DNA of 64,000 nucleotides from Lysinibacillus telephonicus (GTDB lineage Bacteria > Bacillota > Bacilli > Bacillales_A > Planococcaceae), in contig NZ_RXNR01000013.1 of assembly GCF_003966145.1 (NCBI RefSeq), positions 21,312 to 85,311 on the forward strand, in the 5' to 3' direction. Shown piece by piece: positions 56,413 through 64,000 of this stretch (positions within the stretch are counted from its first letter, which is position 1; the number at the start of each line of letters is the position of its first letter). A program made the translations under genes and the position numbers. The notes under the pieces are model-generated. The model made no database searches. It was given only the letters and a program-made list of their open reading frames with translations, and had not been told where the DNA came from.

Positions 56413-57450
56413 TTACTCTTCTGTTCGGTGGAATTGTGATAAGAAACGATTGTCATTCGTATAGAAATGACGAATATCATCCACTCCATATTTCAACATT
56501 GCAATACGTTCAGCACCGATTCCAAATGCAAATCCTGATACTTTTTTAGAGTCATATCCAGCCATTTCTAGTACATTTGGATGCACCATTCCAGCTCCTA
56601 AAATTTCAATCCAGCCTGTTTGCTTACATACGTTACAGCCAGAACCGCCGCATTTATGACAAGAAACATCAACTTCAACAGATGGCTCAGTGAATGGGAA
56701 GAAACTTGGACGTAGGCGAATTTCACGTTCTGCACCGAACATTTTTTTCGCTAACGCATCAAGTGTACCTTTTAAATCACTCATGCGAATGTTTTCACCA
56801 ACAACTAACCCTTCAATTTGCATGAATTGATGTGAATGTGTTGCATCATCATTATCGCGGCGGAACACTTTACCTGGCGAGATGATTCGAATTGGTTCAC
56901 CTTTTTTCGCTTCCATCGTACGTGCCTGCACTGGTGAAGTATGTGTACGTAAAAGTGTTTCTTCTGTAATATAGAATGTATCTTGCATATCACGAGCAGG
57001 GTGCCCTTTAGGCAAGTTAAGTGCTTCAAAGTTGTAATAATCTTTTTCAACTTCTGTACCTTCAGCAATTTGATATCCCATTGAAACGAATAAATCTTCA
57101 ATTTCTTCGACTACGCGTGTTAAAGGATGACGATTTCCTTGGCGAATTTTACGTCCTGGCAACGTCACATCAATTGATTCTTTTTCAAGTTGTTCTTGAA
57201 TGGCTTGAGCTTCTAATACAGCAGCTCTTGCTTCTAATTGTGCTGTTACATTCTCACGAACCGTGTTGACAAGTGCACCCATTTTCGGACGCTCTTCAGG
57301 GGATAATTTCCCCATTCCTTTTAATAAATCAGTAATTGGACCTTTTTTACCTAAATACGCAACACGAACATCATTTAATTCTTTTAAATTCGAAGCTGCT
57401 GCTAATTTAGCTAATGCTTCTTGCTCTAATTGCTTTAATTGTTGTTCCAT
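56413..57450 (-). CDS. pheS: Phenylalanyl-tRNA synthetase alpha subunit
   Basis: A 345-residue catalytic subunit. The coiled-coil N-terminus is followed by class II motifs: HPL and [17 protein letters not shown] near 165, [28 protein letters not shown] near 191-220 and [17 protein letters not shown] near the end. It activates Phe and charges tRNA-Phe. AAGGAGG precedes its ATG. A T-box leader controls the operon, and tandem 21-bp repeats lie in the leader. Confidence 0.96.
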   Translation of the reverse strand: MEQQLKQLEQEALAKLAAASNLKELNDVRVAYLGKKGPITDLLKGMGKLSPEERPKMGALVNTVRENVTAQLEARAAVLEAQAIQEQLEKESIDVTLPGRKIRQGNRHPLTRVVEEIEDLFVSMGYQIAEGTEVEKDYYNFEALNLPKGHPARDMQDTFYITEETLLRTHTSPVQARTMEAKKGEPIRIISPGKVFRRDNDDATHSHQFMQIEGLVVGENIRMSDLKGTLDALAKKMFGAEREIRLRPSFFPFTEPSVEVDVSCHKCGGSGCNVCKQTGWIEILGAGMVHPNVLEMAGYDSKKVSGFAFGIGAERIAMLKYGVDDIRHFYTNDNRFLSQFHRTEE

Positions 57451-57501
57451 TTTTATATACCTCCTTAAAAAATTTGGCTTTGTAGTGATGTGACTAATGG
57501 G

Positions 57502-57606
57502 TTATGTGCGGTTTCCGCCTGATTATGTGCGGTATTGGAATGTTTAAGTGCGAAATTCATCGGTTTATGTGCGGTTTTCACAGATTTATGTGCGAATAAC
57601 CAATTA
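57502..57606 (+). repeat. Five tandem 21-bp imperfect repeats in the pheS leader
   Basis: Units begin at 57502, 57523, 57544, 57565 and 57586, an exact 21-base period. Each starts TTATGTGCGG, with TTAAGTGCGA in the third unit and TTATGTGCGA in the fifth, followed by an 11-base variable part. They lie between the T-box terminator and pheS. Confidence 0.85.
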
Positions 57607-57621
57607 ACCTCTTTTCACAAC

Positions 57622-57866
57622 AAAAAACCCCGCCCCTAAAAAGGGACGAGGACTAATTTCGCGGTACCACCCTAGTTATTGCAAATATGCAATCACTTCA
57701 TTAACATAACGGCTAACTCAGCCGGCTTTCCTTTCACAAATAAACTTGATCCCGGAAGCTGCTCGTGGGGTGAACTTCAATATTTACGACAATACATATG
57801 CTTTCAGTCTACGGCCTATGCTCCCTAAAAGGTCTATAAATATTTACTCTTCCCACTCATAACGCA
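57622..57866 (-). promoter_or_regulatory. T-box leader of pheST
   Basis: The minus strand has the T-box core AGGGTGGTACCGCG (57660-57673), a terminator stem (57622-57651) with CCCTTTTTAGGGG and a T-tract, and a Stem I with AGTAA, GGGAGC and CTGAAAG. A TTC at 57772-57774 followed by ACC fits the Phe specifier codon. Uncharged tRNA-Phe should favour antitermination. Confidence 0.9.
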
Positions 57867-58085
57867 TTTAAAATTATTGTATTTCTAAATTCTTCATTAT
57901 TTTACTTCAAAACGGAAATCGTTTCAAGTACAGCAATCACATTCTCATTTAAAAATATTACATTTTTAATATACGTAAAAAATAGTACATTTTAAACATT
58001 TGTATATGGAATTTTTAACTAATATGTTATATTTTATATTATATTAACGTTAGATTTTGTAACATCAAAAAAGGAGGGATATTTT

Positions 58086-59456
58086 ATGCTTTTTATAAAA
58101 AGACGAGAAGAAATAAAAACAGAATCAAGTTTCGAAGACGCATCTCTAAATATCAATGGACAAATTCAAGTTGCAATTGACCAACTTAAAGCAGTAGTTG
58201 AACAAATGAAAATCGCTTCAATAGCACTTGAGGAAACATCTGCTTCTAGTAAAGAAAAATCAAATAGTTTACTTGAGCATAGTATACAAACTGCTGAACA
58301 TGCACAGCAAGTTTCTAAAAAAATGACTGAAATTGAATCATCCGCCTTACATATTTCTGCCTTTTCACAAGAAATTCTTTCAAACAGTCAAACTTCAAAT
58401 GAAGAATTAATGATATCTTTTGAATCTTTTCATTCACTTCAAAAAAAGTTTGAAACTTTAAGCAATAGTCACAACACTCTCCTACAGCAAATGAATCAGC
58501 TAGTAAATAACTCAAGAAAAATTATTGATATCGTCCATACAATCGGATCCATTTCCCAAAAGACGCGAATTTTAGCTTTAAATGCATCCATCGAAGCTGC
58601 TCGAGCAGGAGAACACGGAAAAGGATTTGCAGTAGTAGCGAATGAAGTTGGGAACCTAGCAAACCAAACCTCAAATGCAGTGGAAGAAACACGAGAAAAT
58701 ATTGATTTAATCTTAAACGAGATTAATAAATCTACACATATGGTGGAAACTGAAACAAAGCAAATTCAGGAGGGTTCAAACGAATTAAATGACATTCTGA
58801 AATATTTAAAATCATTCCAATTGAAATTAAGTTCTATAACAAAAATGGTTTCCGAATCTACTGATGCTGTGGAGGGACAACGAGAAAGCGTCCAGGAGAT
58901 TGCACAGCTGCTTCAGGAAATATCTCAATTGGCGTTTGAAAACAAAGAGAATGTTTATCACGTATCAAACGATTTAGATAAGCAGCACATAAATGTAGAA
59001 GAGATACGAGCAATAAGTCATTCATTAATTCAAACTTCCGAAGAATTACAAACAATCGTTCAACAAGATTTATCCGCACATGAAATAGAAATGGATCACT
59101 CCTTAATCAATAACATGACACAAATTCTTTCACAACTAAACCAAACAAGACAGCTAGTAACAATGAATACACAAGTACACAAGAAAGTATTGGATGATAT
59201 TCTTTCATCAAACAAACAATTAGAAGCAATATGGTCTAATCGACTGGATGGAACATTCGTTTATTCGAATCCTACAGCTGGTCTTGTTAACGCAAAAATG
59301 CGTCCTTGGTTTATTCAAGCTTCACTTGGACAAGTCTATGTATCAGAGGTTTATATTTCTGCTTTAACAAAGAAAAATTGTATTTCACTGTCAATGCCTA
59401 TATTAGATGGAGATCATATTATTGGTGTATTGGGAGCTGATTTACTGATTGAATAA
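58086..59456 (+). CDS. Soluble methyl-accepting chemotaxis protein with a C-terminal sensor domain
   Basis: A 456-residue protein without membrane helices. The N-terminal three-quarters is a long coiled coil with the hairpin tip ([21 protein letters not shown], then [10 protein letters not shown]) near residue 160. The last about 90 residues ([18 protein letters not shown] to IGVLGADLL) resemble a PDC/Cache-like sensor fragment. AAAGGAGGG precedes the ATG by seven bases. Sensors normally precede the signalling domain in chemoreceptors, so the order is inverted. It could signal to CheA or bind another cytoplasmic target. Confidence 0.75.
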   Translation: MLFIKRREEIKTESSFEDASLNINGQIQVAIDQLKAVVEQMKIASIALEETSASSKEKSNSLLEHSIQTAEHAQQVSKKMTEIESSALHISAFSQEILSNSQTSNEELMISFESFHSLQKKFETLSNSHNTLLQQMNQLVNNSRKIIDIVHTIGSISQKTRILALNASIEAARAGEHGKGFAVVANEVGNLANQTSNAVEETRENIDLILNEINKSTHMVETETKQIQEGSNELNDILKYLKSFQLKLSSITKMVSESTDAVEGQRESVQEIAQLLQEISQLAFENKENVYHVSNDLDKQHINVEEIRAISHSLIQTSEELQTIVQQDLSAHEIEMDHSLINNMTQILSQLNQTRQLVTMNTQVHKKVLDDILSSNKQLEAIWSNRLDGTFVYSNPTAGLVNAKMRPWFIQASLGQVYVSEVYISALTKKNCISLSMPILDGDHIIGVLGADLLIE

Positions 59457-59465
59457 ATAATAAAT

Positions 59466-59525
59466 GCGCAAGTACCCCACTTAGCCTTTTAGGTTACTTT
59501 CACTAAAAGGAGCAGGGTCTTGTGC
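59466..59525. repeat. Long inverted repeat after the chemoreceptor gene
   Basis: GCGCAAG..CCC pairs with GGG.CTTGTGC (one G-T pair), with an inner CCTTTTAG / CTAAAAGG stem. No T-run follows in either direction, so it may be a weak terminator or a folded RNA end. Confidence 0.4.
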
Positions 59526-59559
59526 TAGATTCTTCTCATTCTCTTCTTTAGTTTCTAAA

Positions 59560-60321
59560 TTAACGAATAAATTGATAGAGCAGTATTCCAGTTGCTACAG
59601 CAACATTTAGCGATTCAGCTTTGCCCAAAATCGGGATAATGACATTTTGATCTGTTTTATCAAGCAGCTGTGGATGAATACCACTGCCTTCATTACCTAC
59701 GATTAATGCAAAGTTTTGCGAACCTTCAACCTCAGTATAATCAATGGCATCTTGTAAAGCAGTTCCATAAACTTTTACATCACGCTCTTGTAAATCTTCA
59801 ATCCAATCCATTAATTCACCCCGCACAACCGGGATATGGAAATGGGAGCCTTGAGCTGAACGTAATGTTTTCGGGTTGTACGCGTCTGCACAACCTTTTC
59901 CTAATACGACTGCATCAATACCAGCTGCATCAGCTGTACGAATCATCGTACCAATATTGCCTGGATCTTGCACTGCATCAACAAGTAAAAGTTTTCGCCA
60001 ATTTGCCTGATCTTCATTTGTTGCCTGTTGTTGTTTACAATGGGCAAAGACACCTTGAGAAGTCTCTGTCTCCGCAATTTCTTTTGCAACGGAATCCGTA
60101 ACCTCCACCATCACGACATTATCAATTGCCCATAATAAAGGTAATTCCACACCTTCACGCACAATAATCTGAACAATTTGCTCTTTATTTTTCAACGCTT
60201 CTTCCACTAAATGAAAGCCTTCTACGATAAATTCTCCTGTTTTTTCACGTTCTTTACGAGTTGTTACAAGCTTTTTCCAATGCTTTACTAAAGCATTTTG
60301 TGTTGATTCAATTCGTTTCAT
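59560..60321 (-). CDS. ysgA: TrmH-family RNA 2'-O-methyltransferase (YsgA-like)
   Basis: A 253-residue SPOUT methyltransferase. The knotted SAM-binding core is visible: DAVQDPGNIGTMIRTADAAG near 120, then IVGNEGSGIHPQLL and IPILGKAESLNVAVATGILLYQ at the end. An N-terminal RNA-binding substrate domain precedes it. Same location as B. subtilis ysgA, between pheS and sspI. Targets are 23S rRNA or tRNA in the family, not determined here. Confidence 0.88.
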   Translation of the reverse strand: MKRIESTQNALVKHWKKLVTTRKEREKTGEFIVEGFHLVEEALKNKEQIVQIIVREGVELPLLWAIDNVVMVEVTDSVAKEIAETETSQGVFAHCKQQQATNEDQANWRKLLLVDAVQDPGNIGTMIRTADAAGIDAVVLGKGCADAYNPKTLRSAQGSHFHIPVVRGELMDWIEDLQERDVKVYGTALQDAIDYTEVEGSQNFALIVGNEGSGIHPQLLDKTDQNVIIPILGKAESLNVAVATGILLYQFIR

Positions 60322-60834
60322 TTATACAGTTACCGCCTTTTCCCTTTCGTTCTTAAAGCCTAATTTTACATGAAAAGTTGGACAGTGTAAAAATCTTCTT
60401 CTTGAAAAGGTCAACCTATTTCTTAACAGAATAGTTTTGTTCAATTCCATTGGTTTTTAAAAGTGTACTAAGCCTTTTTATATGCTCCTCAGTAGTATGT
60501 TCACCAAAGTTTTCAAATGAGCTCGTATAGAAATGAATTTAGTAAAACGCATTATTGCACAACATCCTGATAAACAAAAATAGGTTTCCATGCTTAACAA
60601 TGAATCATTCTGCATTGTTTCTGAAACTAATGAAAACGGTGGAAAAGGAAATATTATAAAAGTGTAGAAGAAGTTGCAATGGAAACTCGCTATCTTTTAA
60701 TCGAATGTGGCATGGAATTTTACTGCTGTTATCCAACCCTTTTGTGAATTGTTTAAATTCATCATTTATAAAATTATTTACTATGTATAGTTTTTCTATG
60801 TTGAAGCAGACTACTCTTAGAGGAGGAGATTGTT
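60322..60834. other. Intergenic region between ysgA and sspI
   Basis: About 510 bases. It contains the candidate sigma-G promoter of sspI at 60784-60813. A 40-codon open stretch on the minus strand (60416-60535) has no start codon and looks like a relic, not a gene. Confidence 0.4.
60784..60813 (+). promoter_or_regulatory. Candidate sigma-G promoter of sspI
   Basis: TGTATA (60784-60789), 17 bases, then CAGACTA (60807-60813), with the sspI ribosome site just downstream. The -10 differs from CATACTA at one base. sspI is a forespore gene. Confidence 0.5.
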
Positions 60835-61044
60835 ATGAATTTTCAAATTCGAGATGCAATTACAGCAAACGTTCAAGGCGACAGTGCTAACGAGTTCCGT
60901 GATACTGTAGAGGATGCTATTTCTCGTGGTGAAGAGCATTTACTACCTGGTTTAGGTGTATTTTTAGAGAAATGGTGGAAAGCATCGTCTGCTGCAGAAC
61001 AGGAAGCATTTACAGAAAAATTATCAAAAGCTTTTCAATCTTAA
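60835..61044 (+). CDS. sspI: Small acid-soluble spore protein I
   Basis: A 69-residue minor SASP, the same size class as B. subtilis SspI (71). FQIRDAITANVQGDSANEF at the start, HLLPGLGVFLEKWWK near 43 and the Glu-rich helix after it are typical. It is made in the forespore. AGGAGGAG lies seven bases before its ATG. It is adjacent to ysgA and pheS, as in B. subtilis. Confidence 0.93.
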   Translation: MNFQIRDAITANVQGDSANEFRDTVEDAISRGEEHLLPGLGVFLEKWWKASSAAEQEAFTEKLSKAFQS

Positions 61045-61076
61045 TATCAGATGTCTACTTACTTGGTATGAATTTA

Positions 61077-61113
61077 GGGACCGTCCAAAATACTTTTGGA
61101 TGGTTCCTTTTTT
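61077..61113 (+). terminator. Terminator of sspI
   Basis: GGGACCGTCCAAAA and TTTTGGATGGTTCC pair around a small loop, followed by TTTTTT, 33 bases past the sspI stop. Confidence 0.9.
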
Positions 61114-61204
61114 CAACATTCCCATTTACATAATATTTCAACCTTTCATAAAATTCTCATTTAATCTAAAATAATAGTTACTAATAAATAATGAGGTGTA
61201 AAAA

Positions 61205-62584
61205 ATGCAAGTAAGTATTTCAGATGCTATTAATCAATTATTAGAAGTTTTAGAACAAGATCAAATTACTACAAACGAAACTGTAAGACAATTACATGCA
61301 AAAGATGAATCACACCATGAGCCAGTTTTACCTGATGTGGTAGTCTATCCCCGCTCGACATTAGATGTACAAAACATTTTAAAAATCGCAAACGAATTTA
61401 AAATTCCAGTTGTTCCATTTGGCGTCGGCTCAAGCTTAGAGGGAAATGTAATTCCAGTTAATAAAGGAATTTCGATCGATTTTTCACTAATGAATTCCAT
61501 ATTGGAAATTCGACCAGATGACTTATTAGTAAAAGTTCAGCCAGGAGTTACACGATTACAATTAAATAAAGAATTAAAAAAATATGGGCTTCAATTTACC
61601 GTTGACCCCGGGGCTGATGCAACAATTGGTGGAATGACTGCCACAAATGCAAGCGGTACTACCGCAGTTTGCTACGGTGTAATGCGCGATCAAGTTCGTG
61701 ATTTAGAAGTTGTCCTTGCTGATGGCACAATCATGCATACAGGAAACTTAGCTGTTAAGTCTTCCTCCGGCTACAATTTAAACGGCTTATTTGTTGGTTC
61801 TGAAGGTACTTTAGGGTGTTTTACAGAAATTACGCTTCGTGTATTCGGTATTCCAGAATTCGTTACTGCAGGTCGTGCACTATTTGACACGATTGATTCT
61901 GCCGTACAGGCTGTTACTGCCATTAGGCAAGCAGGAATTCAAATTGGTCGAGTAGAATTGGTAGACGAAGCTTCAGTCCGTCAAGCTAACATCTATAATG
62001 ATACGAATTATGAAGAAAAGCCTACTATATTTTTAGAATTCCATGGTAATCAGTCTGGTATGGCAGAGGATGTATCTTTTACAAAAGATATATTTGAAGA
62101 ATATGGTTGTACTAATTTTGCTTTTGAAACAGATACTGCTTCCCGCAACAAACTTTGGGAGGTCCGACATAGTATTGCTTATGCGTTCATCCACGGTTTC
62201 CCAGGGAAAAAAATGATGACAACGGATGTTTGTGTACCAATATCGAAACTTGCGGAGGCAATTCGCTTTGCCCGTTCACAAATAGAAGTCACAAGTCTAG
62301 TTGGCGGAATTGTTGGCCATGTTGGTGATGGAAATTTCCATGCTCTCGTCATGTATAACCCACAATCCGATGAAGAAAAATTAAGCGCGACAAAGTTCAA
62401 CGAAAATATAGTGAATTTTGCTTTAAAAAACGGTGGAACTTGTACAGGTGAACATGGTGTAGGAATTGGCAAAGCAAAATACCAACAAACTGAGCATGGG
62501 AATTCTCTAGAAGTGATGAAGGCTATTAAAAAATTATTTGACCCAAATAATATTCTAAACCCTGGAAAAATATTCATTTCTTAA
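61205..62584 (+). CDS. glcD: FAD-linked oxidase, GlcD/D-lactate dehydrogenase type
   Basis: A 459-residue PCMH flavoprotein. The FAD-binding region has VVYPRSTLDVQNILKIA, VPFGVGSSLEGN, GADATIGGMTATNASGTT and SSSGYNLNGLFVGSEGTLG; the C-terminal substrate domain ends GEHGVGIGKAKYQQ and LFDPNNILNPGKI. It oxidises a 2-hydroxy acid such as glycolate or D-lactate and passes electrons to quinone or cytochrome. GAGGTG precedes the ATG. No glcF-like iron-sulfur partner gene follows, so D-lactate dehydrogenase activity is as likely as glycolate. Confidence 0.85.
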   Translation: MQVSISDAINQLLEVLEQDQITTNETVRQLHAKDESHHEPVLPDVVVYPRSTLDVQNILKIANEFKIPVVPFGVGSSLEGNVIPVNKGISIDFSLMNSILEIRPDDLLVKVQPGVTRLQLNKELKKYGLQFTVDPGADATIGGMTATNASGTTAVCYGVMRDQVRDLEVVLADGTIMHTGNLAVKSSSGYNLNGLFVGSEGTLGCFTEITLRVFGIPEFVTAGRALFDTIDSAVQAVTAIRQAGIQIGRVELVDEASVRQANIYNDTNYEEKPTIFLEFHGNQSGMAEDVSFTKDIFEEYGCTNFAFETDTASRNKLWEVRHSIAYAFIHGFPGKKMMTTDVCVPISKLAEAIRFARSQIEVTSLVGGIVGHVGDGNFHALVMYNPQSDEEKLSATKFNENIVNFALKNGGTCTGEHGVGIGKAKYQQTEHGNSLEVMKAIKKLFDPNNILNPGKIFIS

Positions 62585-62664
62585 TTATATTTAACTTATC
62601 ATTATTGGATCTCTTGTTTTTTGATTTAATTTTGATATTTAACTAGTAAATGGAGGACCTAGAT

Positions 62665-63765
62665 TTGAAGGGAAAATGGAAGTTTTTTATACTGAATAGC
62701 CTCGCTCTTTTTACTTTTCTATTTATGAATATTGGGAGTAGCCAGGCTGCAACATTTAAAGATGTACCCTCAAAACATCCAAATTCTTCCGAAATTGAAT
62801 TTTTAGTACAGGAAGGAATTATTAAAGGATATGACAATCTTACATTTAAACCGGATAACAATGTAACAAATGCTCAAGTTGCTACAATGATTGCTAGAAC
62901 GTTAAATCTCGATTTAGAAAATAGACCTAATCCTAATTTTTTAGACGTTTCAAAAAATCATGGTGCATACGATGCAATTGCAGCAGTTGTAGACGAGAGA
63001 ATTTTTCCAAAAGGGAAAATGTTTTATCCGAATGAACCAATTACCCGTGAAAAAATGGCGCACGTGCTAGTAAATGCTTTTGATTTAACTGGTAAAAGCA
63101 GTGTTCGATTTAAAGATGTTTCTACAAAAAGCAGTTATTACGCTGCAATTAGTACACTTGCAGCAAATAATATTACAACCGGATATACTGATGGAACATT
63201 TAAACCAAAAAGTCCATTAACTCGTTCACATTTTTCTGCTTTTCTTTCCCGTGTTTTAGTGCCTGATTATATTCCAGTTACCGGGAAATTCAAGTTCAAT
63301 AAGAATTATCAATATACTTTTGAATACATTGAAAATAACGGAAGAATTGGTACAGAGGTTTATACGTATAAGAAATCGGACAAAAATACTGACCTATGGA
63401 GCGTTACAGACGAAAGCGGTTCTAGTAGAAACTATCAAAGTATTTTAACTGATAGCCGATTTAAATTTTTCGCACCTAAACAAGGAAATTTAGATGAATA
63501 CTTAAAATTCTCTATCCCCTCCCCTGTTAAATTGGGGTCAACCTGGAGCTATGCTTATAACGATTCCTATCTTTCGGTTCGCTATACCGTAACAAGTATG
63601 TCAGAGAGTGTTGATACTGAAGCAGGCACCTTTAATCAGGTAATGGAAGTAGAAAGTACGGACGGCTATCTATATTATTTCGATCAACAATATGGTCACA
63701 TTTTGACTTACGATTTGGATAATGATCAGGTCGTTTATGAATTAATTGATCTTAAAAAGAATTAG
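62665..63765 (+). CDS. S-layer homology (SLH) domain protein
   Basis: A 366-residue exported protein. A signal peptide ends near SQA-ATF (residue 29). Three SLH repeats follow (about 30-85, 90-150, 150-210), each with a (T/F)FKD / PN or KP element, the YDNLTFKPDNNVTNAQVATMIARTL type; the remaining part is unrecognised. SLH domains anchor proteins to pyruvylated wall polymers. I placed the start at TTG 62665, eight bases after GGAGG; an ATG five codons earlier overlaps that site. Confidence 0.85.
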   Translation: MKGKWKFFILNSLALFTFLFMNIGSSQAATFKDVPSKHPNSSEIEFLVQEGIIKGYDNLTFKPDNNVTNAQVATMIARTLNLDLENRPNPNFLDVSKNHGAYDAIAAVVDERIFPKGKMFYPNEPITREKMAHVLVNAFDLTGKSSVRFKDVSTKSSYYAAISTLAANNITTGYTDGTFKPKSPLTRSHFSAFLSRVLVPDYIPVTGKFKFNKNYQYTFEYIENNGRIGTEVYTYKKSDKNTDLWSVTDESGSSRNYQSILTDSRFKFFAPKQGNLDEYLKFSIPSPVKLGSTWSYAYNDSYLSVRYTVTSMSESVDTEAGTFNQVMEVESTDGYLYYFDQQYGHILTYDLDNDQVVYELIDLKKN

Positions 63766-63792
63766 TTAAGAGCTTGAAAAAGTATTGATTAT

Positions 63793-63837
63793 AATCATCT
63801 CATCTCTATAGATTTCTAAAGATGAGATGATTTTTTG
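63793..63837 (+). terminator. Terminator of the SLH protein gene
   Basis: AATCATCTCATCT pairs with AGATGAGATGATT across 13 bases and is followed by TTTTTT. It lies about 30 bases past the SLH gene stop. Confidence 0.9.
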
Positions 63838-63920
63838 CTATTGTTTTATCAATTTGAACTGTATGTTAAGGATAATTTAAAGGAGCATTCCTGTTAGAAG
63901 GATTTTCAGGGTCTTGAAAT

Positions 63921-63993
63921 AAAAAAAGCCCTCTAGTATGATGCATGAGTGTCAACAGCCATTGACCCATCATCACACAGGAGGACTCCGTCT
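63921..63993 (+). other. Structured leader before the truncated gene at the right edge
   Basis: ATGATG…CATCAT and an inner GTCAA / TTGAC hairpin lie just upstream of GGAGGA and the ATG at 63994. This arrangement resembles the non-coding left end of some transposase genes (for example IS110-type elements), but it is too short to identify. Confidence 0.25.
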
Positions 63994-64000
63994 ATGAATT
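63994..64000 (+). CDS. Start of a truncated gene at the window end
   Basis: An ATG eight bases after AGGAGGA, followed by AATT and then the window end. Only Met-Asn and one base can be read, so no product can be assigned. The leader has a hairpin before the ribosome site. A transposase start is possible but not shown. Confidence 0.3.

Noticed and set aside
57504..57599. A 31-codon plus-strand frame with a seven-residue MCGF-type repeat
   Set aside because: It reads through the 21-bp repeats, has no ribosome site and runs antisense to the pheS leader; the period of 21 keeps the frame open by chance.
57502..57606. CRISPR array
   Set aside because: Repeats are only about 10 conserved bases in a 21-bp unit, imperfect, tandem and without unique spacers or cas genes.
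60416..60535. A 40-codon open stretch on the minus strand upstream of ysgA
   Set aside because: No start codon or ribosome site; a stop lies just before it. Probably a relic or chance.
1..64000. Prophage, restriction-modification, toxin-antitoxin or other defence systems
   Set aside because: I looked for integrases, methylases, toxin pairs and defence helicases and saw none; the only possible mobile trace is the leader at the right edge.

Overview
The window is chromosomal DNA of an A+T-rich, endospore-forming Bacillota. I place it in the Planococcaceae/Caryophanaceae (Solibacillus, Lysinibacillus, Ureibacillus and relatives) by inference. The evidence is the spore genes gerE and sspI, AGGAGG ribosome binding sites, frequent TTG and GTG starts, an S-layer-homology protein, and a gene order that closely follows the Bacillus subtilis blocks racE-rph-ysnA-ysnB, gerE-ysmA, sdhCAB-yslB-lysC-uvrC-trxA, etfA-etfB-fadB-fadR-lcfA, yshE-mutS2-polX-yshB-zapA-rnhC and pheT-pheS-ysgA-sspI. 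No exact species call is possible from sequence reading alone.

Layout. 1-4.8 kb is accessory: a DUF554 membrane protein, a MerR regulator, a SHOCT-domain protein and three unrecognised proteins. 5.1-10.1 kb carries tRNA-Arg, a phosphodiesterase, rdgB, rph, racE, a MarR regulator, gerE behind a good sigma-K promoter, and an acyl-CoA thioesterase. 10.6-18.4 kb is succinate dehydrogenase, yslB, a lysine-riboswitch-controlled lysC, uvrC and trxA. 18.7-24.6 kb is the fatty-acid degradation block (etfA, etfB, enoyl-CoA hydratase, fadR, lcfA). 24.7-31 kb is DNA maintenance and division (mutS2, polX, a CvpA protein, zapA, rnhC). 31.2-37.8 kb is a catabolic operon: two class III CoA-transferases, an HMG-CoA-lyase-like enzyme and a TctCBA transporter. 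38.4-42.8 kb is a second catabolic operon: a sodium:solute symporter plus a four-subunit flavin/iron-sulfur amine dehydrogenase. 44.4-53.8 kb is a surface-display island: BTAD response regulator, class D sortase, a very large LPKTA adhesin and a 7TM hybrid kinase. 54-57.9 kb is pheST under a T-box. The right end holds a soluble chemoreceptor, an rRNA/tRNA methyltransferase, sspI, a GlcD-type dehydrogenase, an SLH protein, and the first bases of another gene.

Four loci look disabled or altered. lcfA has an in-frame amber codon. The adhesin has a one-base frameshift in an A-run. The hybrid kinase has an in-frame TGA. LysC keeps its frame but has lost most residues of the kinase active site. In LysC the internal ribosome binding site and Met246 start, which produce the regulatory beta subunit in B. 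subtilis, are intact, and the lysine riboswitch upstream also looks intact. This suggests a pseudokinase gene kept for its lysine-binding ACT domains, and is the most unusual single observation here. The adhesin-sortase-kinase-regulator island is the best candidate for a self-contained, little-described system. Near pheS there are five imperfect tandem repeats with an exact 21-bp period.
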